The notes under the pieces were generated by a model. The model was not told the DNA's origin and ran no database searches. It saw only the letters and a program-made list of their open reading frames with translations. A stretch of DNA of 64,000 nucleotides from Ctena decussata (Eukaryota; Mollusca; Bivalvia; Lucinida; Lucinidae): contig OZ022505.1 of assembly GCA_963989385.1 (NCBI GenBank), positions 57,105,737 through 57,169,736 on the forward strand, given 5' to 3'. The position numbers and the translations under genes were made by a program. The stretch's first letter is position 1, and the number at the start of each line of letters is the position of its first letter. Positions 1-11,351 of this stretch are shown piece after piece.

Positions 1-630
1 GAGGGGCATAACTTGAAAACTAAGGAAGGGGGAGCAACCATTCTTACACACGACATGTTCCCCCTACCTAATACATAAGCCTATATAAATTTCATGAAGA
101 TATCCCAATGGTTACTGAGTTATGGTGCGCACAAGAATGTTTACGGGCGGACTATTCAAAGGGAGATTACTCCAAAAATAAGAAAGAGGGAGCAACTATT
201 CTTATATGTGACACATCATCTTGTAATCATGCACATTGCTTTAAAGTTTCATCATGATATTTCAAACAGTTACCAAGTTAAGGGATGCGCAAGATAAGTA
301 TACACAAAAATATTCTAATAGATCTAGTAAAAGGGATGTAACTTTAAAACGAAGAAAGGGAGAGCAATCATTGTTGTGCGCGACACATTATTGGGACTTC
401 ATAAACATTGCTATGAAGTTTTATGAAGATATCCCGAACAACTGTCTAGTTATGGCGCGTACAAGACCTGCAGGGTAAAAAAACAATCAAAGGGGCGTAA
501 CTTGAAAACTAAGGAAGGGGGAGCAACCATTTTTCCACGCGACACGTTCCTCCTACCTAATACATATGCCTAAAAATTTCATGAAGATATCCCAAATGGT
601 TACTGAGTTATGGCGCGTACAAGAATGTTT
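1..630 (+). repeat. Tandem array of four degenerate ~160-bp repeat units
   Basis: Four diverged units start near positions 2, 159, 331 and 491. Each begins with a purine-rich segment (AGGAAGGGGGAGCAACCAT and variants) and ends with a segment resembling TGAAGATATCCCAATGGTTA followed by GAGTTATGGCGCG. Units 1 and 4 are the most alike. Short reading frames inside the units are not conserved between them, so I do not call genes. The array runs directly into the GGAC-rich run and the tail segment downstream, which suggests one composite interspersed repeat lying upstream of the OLD-like gene. Confidence 0.75.
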
Positions 631-730
631 ACGGACGGGCGGGCGGACGGACGGACAGACGGACGGACGGACGGACAGCGCCACGACATAATACGTCCGT
701 TTTTTTCAAAACGGGCTTATAAAAAGCAAT
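631..730 (+). repeat. GGAC-rich simple repeat and repeat tail
   Basis: A run of GGAC/GGGC tetranucleotides at 631-678 is followed by a short segment (ACGACATAATACGTCCG) and a TATAAAAA string at 718-725. This looks like the 3' tail of the preceding repeat. The TATAAAAA string could serve as a TATA box for the gene starting at 945, but it is more simply part of the repeat; no initiator or other promoter element stands out. Confidence 0.55.
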
Positions 731-944
731 AAAATAAAAGGACGCGTTTAATGATTACGGTAACTGCTCTGAAAATTGAACAGTTTAATGCGACTAAAAG
801 AGGCACATTGAACGGCAAACGGTTTAGAGTGACGCTGGTCGAACTGCTTCTTCAAATGCAAATGAGCAGTTTGATCAGGGTCTTATATGTTTACTAACAC
901 TAAAAGTTGACTTATAAAAAAAGACAATTCTTTTCAGGGAAGAA

Positions 945-2950
945 ATGCTACGACGTATCTACTTAGACAATTTCGTCAAGTTTAAAGGACCACAGAAGAT
1001 AGATTTTGCTGCAGGAGAGAGTCCAGAGTTTGCAGCAGGAGAGAGTCCGTATATATTTGTCGGTGAAAATGGTTCTGGTGAATCGTCCTTGCTAGAGGGG
1101 ATCAGGCGATGCTTATCGCAAAAATCTAGTACAACAAAATCATCTGTATTTGAAAAGAGCAAACCTGGCTTCTGTATATGCAAATTCGATACAAGAAAGT
1201 GTTCAGAGCAATCCTTGAAAGATTGTCAATTTATGTTCACAGGAATCATCAGAAATCAAACTGAAAACACAATTTATAAATTTGCTGCAACAAAAACTGA
1301 GCTTCTGATAAACAAATATGATAAAGACGATACGCCTTACCAGTTTCAGACAAGAGAAAACACAGAGAGTTTCTTCGACGGACTCGAAAAAAATGATCCG
1401 AAATTCGACTATATTTTCAGTCGACCATTCGAAAAACTAGCCACTAGTGAAAGTACTCTTGAAGGCAAACTTAATGTACTAGAAAATCACGTTATTTTCA
1501 CATTTCCTTTGAGGTCAACAGGTGCATTACAATGGACTAAAAGCGACAAAATAACACCTGCTAAACGAAGAGAAAATTACCAATTGGCTGGAAAAAGAGC
1601 GGAAATCATTGAGTATTTCTTAACGAAACAGAGCGAGTTTAATGTAAAGATTGAAGAGGAAATATTCCGAGACCTAACCGGGCTTACTGGCATCCAGTTT
1701 GAAAGAGACAGAGACGATGATGGTGGAATTAATGTTTATTCATCAGATAGTGATACTCTATTACCAGAACAGGAATATGCACTATTAAAATTGCCTGAAG
1801 GCATTCTGGAAGCCAAGCACTTTTCTATCTTGATGTCAAATAAACAGTTTCTCACTATTGTTTTAGAAGAACCTGACAGGGGCATGCATCCTCAAATGGT
1901 GGAAAGAATGTTGGCAATCATTCAAAAGCAAAGTGACAAAAAACTGGTAATCCTGTCAACACATAACACTTCTTTTGTAAATCCACTGACAATAACCCGA
2001 CTCGTAATATTCAAACGCATCAAAGACTACACAGACACTATATTAGGAGAAACAGTTGCAAAACTAAACTTCCTCGTACTGATAGAAATGAAAGTTCCAC
2101 TGACGTGGCAAGCATGAAAACTTTGAGAATTCTCACACGAGATCACCTGGCAGATCTTATTTTTGCCAAACGAATTTTGTTCTGCGAAGGTGACTCAGAC
2201 TTTTTGTTTTTAAGTGCCTTGAAAGAAAAAGTGATGAAGAGGGCGGGTTGCGTTGAACACGTGACTGATAAGATATTGGCATATCAAACATGTGACACAG
2301 ACACTTTACAAAGAGTGTGTGTGTCTCTTCAGATAATTAATATGAATGGATGGGCAAACGCTAAACTTATGCATACATTATGTAGTGATGACTACTTAAA
2401 GCTTGATGATCACTACTTTGTTTGTGATAAAGACAGCATTTTGACTGGCGATGATGAAGCGGTGAACAACGACAACAAATGGATAGCACCGAGACAGTGC
2501 GATTTTACGGATAAGCGAAAAAAGTATGAGAGTGACAGGAAAGAAGATAAGGACGCTGCCTGGGATGAGACACGGAAATATCTTCGGGACTCTTGCAAAT
2601 GCTTTACATGGAGAGACGGTACAATTGAAGATATGGTTATTTCTTTACTTCGATGCGAAACGCAGATAAAACCAATACTTGATGATTGGAACTACGACCA
2701 AGAGCTTTGTAGGAAAGAAAAGAAATGGGCAATTGATGCTCTGGCAGAACAGAATGTAGATCTGCCCTACGACAGATGGAAAATGCGACGGCATCAACGA
2801 GAAGATAAGGATAGAAAGCTGTTTCTGTCACCTAAAATAACCCAAAAGAATATTGCAAAAAGTCTGGAAATCATTTTGATAGCGTGTGACGATAGCACCA
2901 ACGATTTAGTACAATTTATCTCGTTTCTTCTGAATATGGGAAAAGCTTAG
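945..2950 (+). pseudogene. OLD-like protein: P-loop ATPase plus TOPRIM domain, broken by a frameshift
   Basis: Two overlapping frames together resemble the OLD family (overcoming-lysogenization-defect: ABC-type ATPase followed by a TOPRIM nuclease domain). Frame one (945-2117, 390 residues) has the Walker A region at residues 40-48, a Walker B-like segment TIVLEEPDRGMHP with E308/E309, and an H-loop STHN with H340. Frame two (usable from about 2066 to 2950) has the TOPRIM acidic motifs CEGDSD (E at 2186-2188) and CDKDS (two Asp codons at 2426 and 2432). The frames are offset by a one-base loss or two-base gain near 2060-2080. Walker A reads GENGSGES, with Glu (codon 1080-1082) where family members have Lys. 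Residues 21-35 contain a direct 8-residue duplication (FAAGESP twice). There is no intron in the coding stretch. A good 3' splice site (TTCTTTTCAG, AG at 936-937) lies just before the ATG, so a 5' UTR intron is possible. Relatives such as GajA, AriA/AriB and OLD act as nucleases in phage defence; the role in an animal is unknown. Confidence 0.72.
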
Positions 2951-3053
2951 GCTGTTATAGCAAAACATTCAACCAACCTGTGGGGAAAAGAGAATGGTTT
3001 GATAAGCTGAGAGGACGGTAAATGGAAACAAATGTATCGTAACGAATTAAAAA

Positions 3054-3059
3054 AATAAA
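3054..3059 (+). terminator. Possible polyadenylation signal of the OLD-like gene
   Basis: An AATAAA hexamer lies about 105 bases after the stop codon at 2948-2950. The spacing suits a polyadenylation signal, but AATAAA is common by chance in this AT-rich DNA. Confidence 0.3.
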
Positions 3060-3690
3060 CTATGTTGTTAAATCTATTCTAAAATTGGACCCCTAAGACT
3101 GTTGGCTCATGAATACAGGTCGATTTTACTTTAAATTAGTTTAACAGACCGCGAAAAGGTGGTTATTAGAGATTAAGGAAATGAAAATTATAACATATCA
3201 TTCCGCGAATTTTAAAAGTTTTGAGATAAACTGTATTTTGCAAATGACATTTGAAAAGTTCTGGTCCTAGTTCAGCTATTACAGCAACAGACCATTTCTA
3301 CAAAATGATCGTTTTCAAAACATACAAGAAGAAAGCTAGTTGCAACAACGATGAATAGTAGATGAGAAGGCATTGGTCAGGAACCGATCCAATCGGTTAC
3401 AACATCCTGCCCTATACACCATGCGAAAAAGGAAATCAACAAGTTGGCTTCTTTTAAAAGAATCATAGAAAGGTCTGCTGCAATATCTTGAACAGTTTAG
3501 TAGCCGGTTTTCAATCAGGATCTCGTTAGTGGCATCTGCTGCATATAATGTAACTGCATGTCAGATTTGACTAAATGGTCATACACGAATGCTTAAAACC
3601 ACAATGGCAGCCAATTACATTACCCTCGTCATTGTATAAACAGCAATCAATCACTTGCTAAAGAAAGGGTATTGATTGGTGAGTGACTTG
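3060..3690. other. Unassigned intergenic stretch
   Basis: I see no coding region, RNA gene or clear repeat here. The base composition is like the rest of the window and every frame is broken by stops. Confidence 0.5.
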
Positions 3691-3883
3691 TGTTTTTACG
3701 TCCTTTTAAACAGTATTTCAGTCCTATCGGGACGATGGGAGGTGATAATAAAATGCTGTGTGCAATGGAACCCCGTTTACGGTTTGAAAGATTCTCACCT
3801 CTATTTGCCAAGTAGCGGGGCTCGAACCCGGGACGATTAGATCAGTAGGCCAGCCTTAAACCTACTGCGCTACAGGGGCTCCT
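3691..3883 (-). mobile_element. tRNA-derived SINE, family A, copy 1
   Basis: Read on the minus strand it starts AGCCCCTGTAGCGCAGTAGG, which fits a pol III A box, followed by a B box (GGTTCGAGCCC, plus-strand positions about 3819-3831). It then has a body and a 3' segment containing the core (GACTGAAATACTGTT). The same head, body and core recur at 45560, 45991, 49371, 53141 and 56441, all in the same orientation. Bivalve SINEs with conserved central domains (MetaSINE, MESC) are known; I cannot assign the subfamily without an alignment. Confidence 0.8.
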
Positions 3884-4059
3884 ACAAACGGTATGGATCT
3901 GAAAGGCCTCATTACCAGGTGCGCGATTGTTAGGAGTCAATGGAGATAATAGTCCAATGGTCAATATAGTGATAACTTTACTATTTTACTTCTTTTATCC
4001 AGCAGCGTTTAGGTTTCAAAAACTTGGACTGCATCTATTCTGTTCTATTCAATTCTATC

Positions 4060-5316
4060 CATTAACCTTGCAAGGTCATTGGGGTACCATGGGTGACTTT
4101 GCAGCAATCCGTTTTTGCCTTGTCGTATTTTCAGTCGTATCGTCAGCCGCTCTAGCTGAACTGGCAAATGCCATCCCTGTCCACTCTTTAATATTGTCTT
4201 ACCACCTCTTCTTCTGTCTACCTCTTTTCTGTTTTTTTTTCACTGTGTCATGTAGAATCGTCTTTGCCAAACCATATGACCTTGGGACGTGGCCATACCA
4301 CCTTAGTTTCCGTTTCTTGACCATCAGGAGTTCATCTTATTTTCCAATGACTGTTTGGGTCTTTCTGCAAACCTCTTCATTGATTATGTGGTCCTAGTAT
4401 TAAATGTACAGTAACCTTCGGTCTTCTCTCATTTCAAAGGCCTGCACTTTCTACTCTGTCAAGGTCCACGATTCACAGGCATACAGAAATACGATATAGA
4501 CAAGGGGGCGCATCATTTCCACCTTTGATCCAAGAGATGGTTATCTCTCCTAATTGGCTTCAGCTTTGTTTAAGCTGCAGTGGCTTGTTCAATCCTTGAG
4601 AGAACCTCCAGTTTCAAGCCATCATCTGAAACAATGCTTCAAGGTATTTGAAGCTTATAACGGTACCCAGCGTCTGTCCTTTTTGACTTGATCGCTCTCT
4701 GGCTGCCATTGGCGATGTTTGTTAGTTGGTCTTCTTAGCACCATCTTCATCTTATACCTTATGCTGAAGAGGGTGGGTGACAGGAGACATCCTTGCCTAA
4801 GTCAAACTGTTCTTATGAACCATTCTCCCGTGCTGCCATTCATCTGGACTGCACATGTAGCCTTGTCGTGGAGCTGCTCAATAGTTCGATCTAGTTTTGC
4901 GCTGATATTGTACTTCCACAATGTGGCCCATACAGCATATTATTTTTTTTTTCTTTTTTTTTTTCAAATTATGAAGACGTGGTATAGAATTATTTGCTGA
5001 TGCTGGACAAACTTTTTTACACAGGATTCTGAGTTTGAAGATTTGTTCTGTGGCGCTTCTTCCGGCTGCGAATCCAGCCTGTTCTTCAGCAATTATCTGT
5101 TCGTCTTGGGGTTCAAGCCTATTCAAAATGACTTTCAAGATAACTGTGTTTGAAGGACTGATGAGGCTGCTGGTTCTGTAGTTCTGGCAGAGCTGTAGGT
5201 TGCCCTTTTTAGGGGCTGTAATAATCAGTTACTGAGTTCATAGGATGAGCCATTCTCTTGTTAGAAATGAGAGATTTGTTAAAACATCATTCATTTGTTA
5301 AAACATCATTCATATC
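4060..5316 (-). mobile_element. Decayed non-LTR retrotransposon (RT), distal part of copy A
   Basis: On the minus strand, broken frames encode the C-terminal part of a non-LTR retrotransposon polyprotein. From right to left these are a segment starting at the RT thumb-side motif region (VILNRLEPQDEQIIAEEQAG, about 5080-5138), an internal deletion near 4760 where most of the RT palm is missing, then a tail with KLRWYGHVPRS and GRQKKRW (about 4200-4310), ending near 4070. Copy C at 60120-61225 has the palm region that is missing here. The element is interrupted at about 5316: its next piece is found at 8942. Many stops and frameshifts show it is dead. Confidence 0.8.
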
Positions 5317-5653
5317 AGTGTATAGTTCCTGGTAGGAATCTACAGGGCGTGTAAACTGATCAGCAATCAGATGGTTTTCCTGTTTCGACTAGTAACTCAT
5401 ATAATCTTTTATTGAATGCAAACACTGATGTTGATATTCATAGAGAGGACAGTGGCAGCATTTCTTCCATAGACCGGATTACACTGAACAGGCCGCAGAG
5501 CGATGATCTCGATGGCTCTCTGACGAGCGATGATTCTCAGTCGATGACGAGCAGAGCTTGAAGAACTCCGTTATTTTCGATTTTAAATCAAAAGGCTAAC
5601 ATGTATGCAATCTAAATGTAAGGCATATCTTACCGAAGATTTACGAAACCCGA

Positions 5654-6505
5654 TTGCTATTTTCAAACAATAATTCTTCGGATGTATTTGGTATCTGCGA
5701 ATCCTTTTTAGGGACACACAACCCAGACAGTCTGATTTCGATCAATGATTTCAACTTTTTCCGAAAAAACTGTTCCGACACACAAAAGAATGGCGGTGGT
5801 CTAGTTTTGTATTTTAGACAATCGCTAAATGTAAAGTGTCGAAACGACGTAGAAAACTCTAAATTTGAAACTCTTTGGGTAGAGATATGTCTAACGAATT
5901 GTAAGCCATTTCTTTTGTGTACTGTCTACCGGCCACCTGGCGCATGCGCCGAGTGGATCGACTTATTCGAAAATGAGCTCTCTATAGCTCAGACAACTGG
6001 GTTAGAATTTTTACTGATGGGTGACTTCAATATAGATCTTCAGGCATGTTCAAATAATAAATGGCTTAATTTAATTCAACTTTTTGACCTCACCCAGCTT
6101 GTTAAAGAACCTACTCGCATTACGGAATGCTCTTCTTCCATTATTGGCCACGCTTACTCTTCCTATTTGGCTAATATTACCTAATATTTTGTGCCCTCTT
6201 ACGCAATGAGCGATCATTTCCCTATTTGTTTCACAAGAAAGGTCAACTCCAAAATTCCTAAAACTGATCACATAATGTCTTCTTATCGATGTTTCAAGGC
6301 CTTTGATGAAACAATCTGTTTGAGTGATCTCCGCTACGATCTATCAAACTTCCAAAATAATACCGAAAACATTGAGGATAACTTTTCAGAGCTTCACACT
6401 ATAATCGTAAATTTATTAGACAAACACGCACCCATAAAGACACGTAGAGTTAAATCAAACCGTCTTCCTGCATGGTATACACATCAAAGTGGCCAACACG
6501 AATAG
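5654..6505 (+). pseudogene. APE-type endonuclease domain of the CR1/L2-like element
   Basis: One frame, interrupted by a TAA at 6182-6184, encodes the endonuclease. Recognisable motifs are NGGGLVLYF, a VYRPPG motif, the catalytic-site strand LMGDFNIDL (about 6010-6040) and, beyond the stop, SDHFPI, the family's Ser-Asp-His motif. These are the usual EEP/APE landmarks of non-LTR elements in the right order. A frameshift near 6490 breaks the link to the RT part. The upstream edge is uncertain; coding-like sequence can be traced back to about 5400 through several stops. Confidence 0.82.
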
Positions 6506-7034
6506 CTAGAGACAAATGTAAACGCCTTAAGCAGTGGGCCGAATATAAACGTCTTCATAATAAAACCAGACATTTAATTCGTAATGCAAAACCTCACCAT
6601 TTTAGTAATTCGGTTGAAAATTCAAAAGATACTAGTGCCATATCGCGGCATTTGAGAACCGTTAATAAGGGTCCCTCATCAGCAAACAATATGCTACCAG
6701 ATAAGTTAACTATAAATGGTGAAACTTTTACTGATTCCAAAACCGTTGCTATCAAATTCAATGAGTTTTTCATGTCAATAGCGGACATTTTAAATGATTA
6801 AATGATTAAAATACCAACGCAAGTGAGTTGAATGTTGACAAACTGAAAGAATTCGTAAACGATAAGGTTCCTGATGAAGTTCGGTTCAGCATTGCTCTTA
6901 TAACAACTCAACAGGTTCTGTTGTACAATCACGCTTTAGATTCATCAAAAAGACACGGGTTTAGACGGTATCGGTCCAAAGATAATCAAATTGGCTGCGG
7001 ATATTTTGTCTCCTTTTATAGCAACCCAAATTAA
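6472..7034 (+). pseudogene. Linker region of the CR1/L2-like element
   Basis: Two short frames (6472-6801 and 6828-7034) carry the segment between endonuclease and RT, including KLTINGETFTDSKTVAIKFN and FFMSIAD, which resembles the inter-domain linker typical of CR1/L2/jockey-type proteins. It is broken by frameshifts and stops at both ends. Confidence 0.65.
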
Positions 7035-8416
7035 TAAAAGTATACTCGCTGGAACTTTTCCTAGTTAACTAAAATGTCCGGAAGTATTCCCAATTTTCAA
7101 AGGTGGGTCAAAATCCGATCCCTCAAATTACCGTCCAATCTCGATATTACCAACTATATCTAAAATATTCGAAAATCATGTAAATAAACATTTGATGAAT
7201 TTTCTAAATAAATACGAATTAATCCACGAAAGTCAGTCTGGTTTCCGTAAAAAGCATAGCTGCTAGACAGCGCTGATTAAACTTTTAGATCAGTGGATGT
7301 CCTACATAGACAGAGGTGATTCAGTAGGCTCCCTATTTATAGACTTCCAAAAAGCATTCGATGTAGTAGACCACTCAATTTTTATGAAAAACTTTCACTT
7401 TATAAATTAAATGAACTGTCTCTGCAGTGGTTTAGTTCCTATTTGTGCAACCGCAAACAGGCAGTAGATAATGGCCAAGGTCTTACCGATTATATTGAAA
7501 TCAAAGCGGGTGTCCCCTAGGGGTCTATACTTGGGCCAACCTTATTTTCTATTATTTAGTAATGACCTTCCTCTTTTCACCAGATACTTTTTCTGCGACT
7601 TCTATGCTGACGACGCAACATTGCATACGCATAGTAATAGCCCAGCAATCATAGAAGATAGCTTATAGACTGACGGAAATATTGTTAAAAACTGGGGCGA
7701 AGAAAACAAAATGCATATAAATTATATTCAAACAACATGCATGGTTGCAGGGACAAGACAAGGTTTACATGACTTACCTCTACTAAACATAAAAATCGAT
7801 GGCCACGATATTACAAATGTGTCTGAATAAAAATTACTGGGTCTACTGATTGACAATAAGCTCACTTGGTCGGCCCATATTGACAACCTCTGCTCTGCGA
7901 TTTCAGCTAAAATATTCCTTCAAAGACAATTGTCTGCTTATGTTTCAACAGAAGTTTTACCAAAGTTAAATATTGCCTCTAATCGACTATGGGTCCATTA
8001 CATGGCCAGGAACATCATCAGCAAAACTAGGTCGGATACTCAAACTACGAACACGCGCTGCCCGCATCATTTTACACGCAGATTTTAATACACCATCCTC
8101 AACTATGTTTACGGAGCTAGGTTGGCAGCCAGTTCACAAGCGACTGAAATACAATAAAGCCGTTTTTATTTACAAAGTTCTGAATGGATTAACGCCGGAA
8201 TACATCACCTCACTGTTAAAACCAGTGGCGGAAACTCGCGAGCGTCATCTAAGATCATCGGTCAATGGCTCTCTGGTGGTTCCTAAATCACGTACCTCCC
8301 TATATGATCGTTCTTTTTCAGTATCGGCACCAAAACTATGGAACTCGCTTCCTGTCTCACTGAGAAATGCATCATCTTTGAACGTTTTTCGAAAAAATCT
8401 TGCAAATGCACTTTAA
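7035..8416 (+). pseudogene. Reverse transcriptase and C-terminal block of the CR1/L2-like element
   Basis: Broken frames encode RT motifs in order: FKGGSKSDPSNYRPISIL (about 7098-7150), SQSGFRKKHS, the first catalytic Asp region LFIDFQKAFDVVDH (about 7330-7375), and the active-site strand FYADDATLHT with the YADD box at about 7602-7613. The C-terminal block at 7973-8416 is open for 147 residues and contains LKLRTRAARIILHADF and SAPKLWNSLPVSLRN, typical of the tail of such proteins. There are in-frame stops (for example after KKHSC at about 7263) and at least three frameshifts, so no active enzyme can be made. Confidence 0.85.
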
Positions 8417-8941
8417 TTGTTTTTACCTGAACAATACTTTCGTATAAGTTTTCACATCCCATTGATTTCTTAGGTAAAACGGTTAATCTTTAGACTTTTT
8501 AATCAGGATTTTTAGTGCGCCCCCTGATTTTATGTCTACAAGTTAATTTTATCACATGGTATGATTTTATTGTATAATACCAGATAGATATGTACCTTCT
8601 GCATCTCTGCCGGGGATCTTCGGGGACTGGAGCCTGGGATATGCTCTTTGGACATTGGTTTCCGCCACATGTCGCTGTGTCTCCGGTCCCCGTTATGTTT
8701 CACGGTTTCGTACAGAGATGCATGAGGTGCATGTCTGTGTTACAAATGACTAATAATTCAATCAGACAATGTGATAGAATTGCTCCTGTTTTATCTGTTC
8801 ATATTGGTTTATATTGTATATATATATTTTTATGTGTCTATTTATTTTTGTTTGTTTGTTCAATGTGTTACATGTACAGAGGGCCACTTGGTAGACTAGT
8901 CATATGGCTAAATGTGTTTTACCCTCTTTAAATATTGTAAA

Positions 8942-9056
8942 TAAATGGTCTCCCCGCCAGCTGGAACAAGTTCTGCTGGTATATTATCTGGCAGACTTCC
9001 CCTTGTACAGTGCTGCTACTGCAATCTCAACTTCCTCACAAAGGATCAAATAGATT
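8942..9056 (-). mobile_element. Proximal fragment of the split minus-strand retrotransposon (copy A)
   Basis: About 110 bases match positions 60940-61050 of copy C (GGTCTCCCCGCCAGC, AAGTTCTGCTGGTATATTAT, CTACTGCAATCTCAACTTCC). The fragment starts just where the piece ending at 5316 stops when both are aligned to copy C. It is therefore the other half of copy A rather than an independent insertion. Confidence 0.75.
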
Positions 9057-10075
9057 AAACAAAACCAGTGAAACCAGCATCATTGGGTTGAATTCTTCAT
9101 AGAAGAAGTCTGTGGTAATACCCGAGCGAGGTAAAACAGGTAGAGTAAGGGGGTCCTTGTAGGTTAGGGATAGGCCCAATTACTTTGGCTGTTTGGGTCT
9201 GGTCGTTAATACCATCGGCAGTTGGCAAGTCATTTAATTGCTGGAAGGAAATAAGACGCTTCTACCTCCATGCCCGGGACTCGATGACCGAGTCTCCCAG
9301 CCCGATGGGTCAATAAGGGGTGATAATAAAACATGTTTTGTGTTTCATGCCCCCTCTAAAAGAATGAAACTCTTAAAGCAAGTACATGTGTGCGCTGGAG
9401 TACAAAATTTTACCATTCTTAATTGGCTGTTTCAATGGCTAAATAGAAATGATTTCAATTTAGCTTGCATGTATATAGGTTTCTGCTGTCTTTCCGGTAA
9501 GGACTGTAGCTTAGTGTGGCATAATTGCAAATATATTTCACAGTTACTTAGATTAAAGGGGTGGGTAGTTGCATGCATGCTACGACTGTGCATGGTCTGG
9601 GCACCTTATTGTTTTTTATTCGTCGAAATATGTGAATACATGTGTATAAAAATGTGATAATTAGCCTTTTACTGTAATGAGTTTGGTATCTATAAAACTG
9701 CATGCATATGATATCTTCCTGCTTTAGCATTGTCATATAGTAAAAGCCCTACAAGGCTTATGTTGCCATGTTTCTGTATATATGACTTGAAATACAGTTT
9801 CTGTATCTATATCTGTATTTTTACGTCCTAATATTGAGGACCATATCCCTGCTTACTACTATTGCAACAGTTCTCAAAAATAATATCCATAAATATCGTG
9901 TAATCGTTACTCTACAGTCTGAATTTGTTCCAGGCGATTCTACTGTAATAAACAGGAGGGCCATGAGTCTCTGAATAGCTCGAGTAGAAAAGGTGAAAGG
10001 TCGAGCTAGGATCATCATTCAAACAAACCTGCAATAGCTAGTTTAAACTGTCAAAAAATGAAAGACATAGGTTAA
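9057..10075. other. Unassigned intergenic stretch
   Basis: There is no recognisable gene. Short open frames here (for example 9238-9657) lack similarity to any family I know and have no splice or domain signals that would support them. Confidence 0.45.
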
Positions 10076-11351
10076 AGCTCAAAAAATGACCGTGACCTCT
10101 ATTGCTAAAAAAATCAAGTTCTCATTTATTAGACCGTATTTATTAACCTCTGTACCAAAATTTTCTACCAGTTCCATTAAATCTTTTATAGACCATCTCC
10201 CCTCCCGCCACCTCCACGCCCCCCCCCCCGCCCCCCGCAAAAAAAAAAGAACCGGCAAAAGAATTGTTAACGTCAAACAAAGGTCATCATTTGAACTATC
10301 TTAGGCCAAACTCTTCAAAATCTGGTTACAATTGGCCCCCAGTGGCTTTTGAAAAGATGTTTAAAATTGTCAAAATATGATAGTTCTGGGTCAAAAGTCA
10401 AAGAATTACCTTGACCTCTTGTACTCATAAATCTTCATGTACTCATTAAGATGAATGTATATACCAATTTAGGCCTTTATCTTCAAAGCTTTCCATAAAA
10501 TCTTATGTTCTAGCATTTTCCCATATTTGATATTGCCGCAAAAAGGTCAAGGTCAACCCAAGGTCATAATTTGAACAATCTTGATAGTGCTCGAGTACCC
10601 AAGGTAACTCACCAAGTTTCAAGGCCATCAGTCAATGGGTCCTAGAGAAGAAGATTTTTAAAGATTTTTATTAAATATGTGCATGGTGGCCAGGTAAGTC
10701 ATGTGACAGGGACCGTTTTAATCAATTTTCAGTCCCTAAGCCCCTGGAGGCTCTATATGAAATTTGGTTTTAAATGGCCCAGTGGCTTTTGAGGAGATTG
10801 TTTGAAATTGTCAAAATATGAGAAATCCAGACCAAAAGTTAAAGAACGACCTTGACCTCTTGTATCCATATATCTTCATGCATTCATTAAGATGACTACA
10901 TATACTAACTTTTTAGGCCTTAATCTTCGATACTTTCCATAAATTCTTATGCTCTAGTATTTTTCCACATAAAAGCATCTGAAAGCAAATTTGACATTGT
11001 CATGAACAAGGTCAAGGTCAACTCAAGGTCACAATATGAAAAATACTCGTAGTACTTGCGTACGCAATGCTACATACCAAGTTTGAAGGCCACTGGCCTA
11101 TTGGTTCTGGAGAAGAAGATTTTTAAAGGTGTTTACCATATATGGGCGTGGCGGCCATGTTGGTCATGTGACCAAGACCATTTGAACATTTTTCATTCCC
11201 CCTTCCTCTGGAGGGTACATATGAATTTTGTTTACAATTGGCCCAATGGTTTTAGAGGAGAAGTCGCTTGAAAGTGTGGACGTACGACAACGGACGACGG
11301 AGCCTTCCTATCTTATAAGCGCCCTAGAGCCTTTGGCTCAGGTGAGCTAAA
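10076..11351 (+). repeat. ~455-bp tandem repeat, 2.6 units, with a conserved end
   Basis: Units begin near 10371 and 10816, with the end part of an earlier unit at 10076-10370. Each unit carries AC-CTTGACCTCTTGTA, a segment around TTAGGCCTT and TTTCCATAAA, a GGTCAAGGTCAA stretch, GAGAAGAAGATTTTTAAAG and TGGCCCAGTGGCTTTTGAG. The array ends with GGACGACGGAGCC and GGCTCAGGTGAGCTAAAAA at about 11290-11351, probably the terminus of an interspersed bivalve repeat. A C-rich then A-rich run sits at about 10209-10250 in the first unit. The GTGAGC string is a repeat end and not convincing as a splice donor. Confidence 0.75.

Larger units (their letters stand above)
5317..8941 (+). mobile_element. CR1/L2-like non-LTR retrotransposon inserted into copy A
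   Basis: A plus-strand element has an APE-type endonuclease at its 5' side, an RT domain in the middle and a conserved C-terminal block, followed by a ~500-base 3' UTR (8417-8941) that ends in TAAATAAA-like sequence. It lies exactly between the two halves of the older minus-strand retrotransposon: 5' flank at 5277-5316, 3' flank from 8942. A 19-base flank segment (TTGTTAAAACATCATTCAT) occurs twice in a row at about 5278-5315 and may reflect the insertion event. The clade call rests on domain order and C-terminal style, not on a tree. Confidence 0.8.

Noticed and set aside
3927..4397. 156-residue hydrophobic plus-strand open frame
   Set aside because: It is the antisense of the C-terminal part of the minus-strand retrotransposon; the other strand shows KLRWYGH and GRQKKRW motifs.
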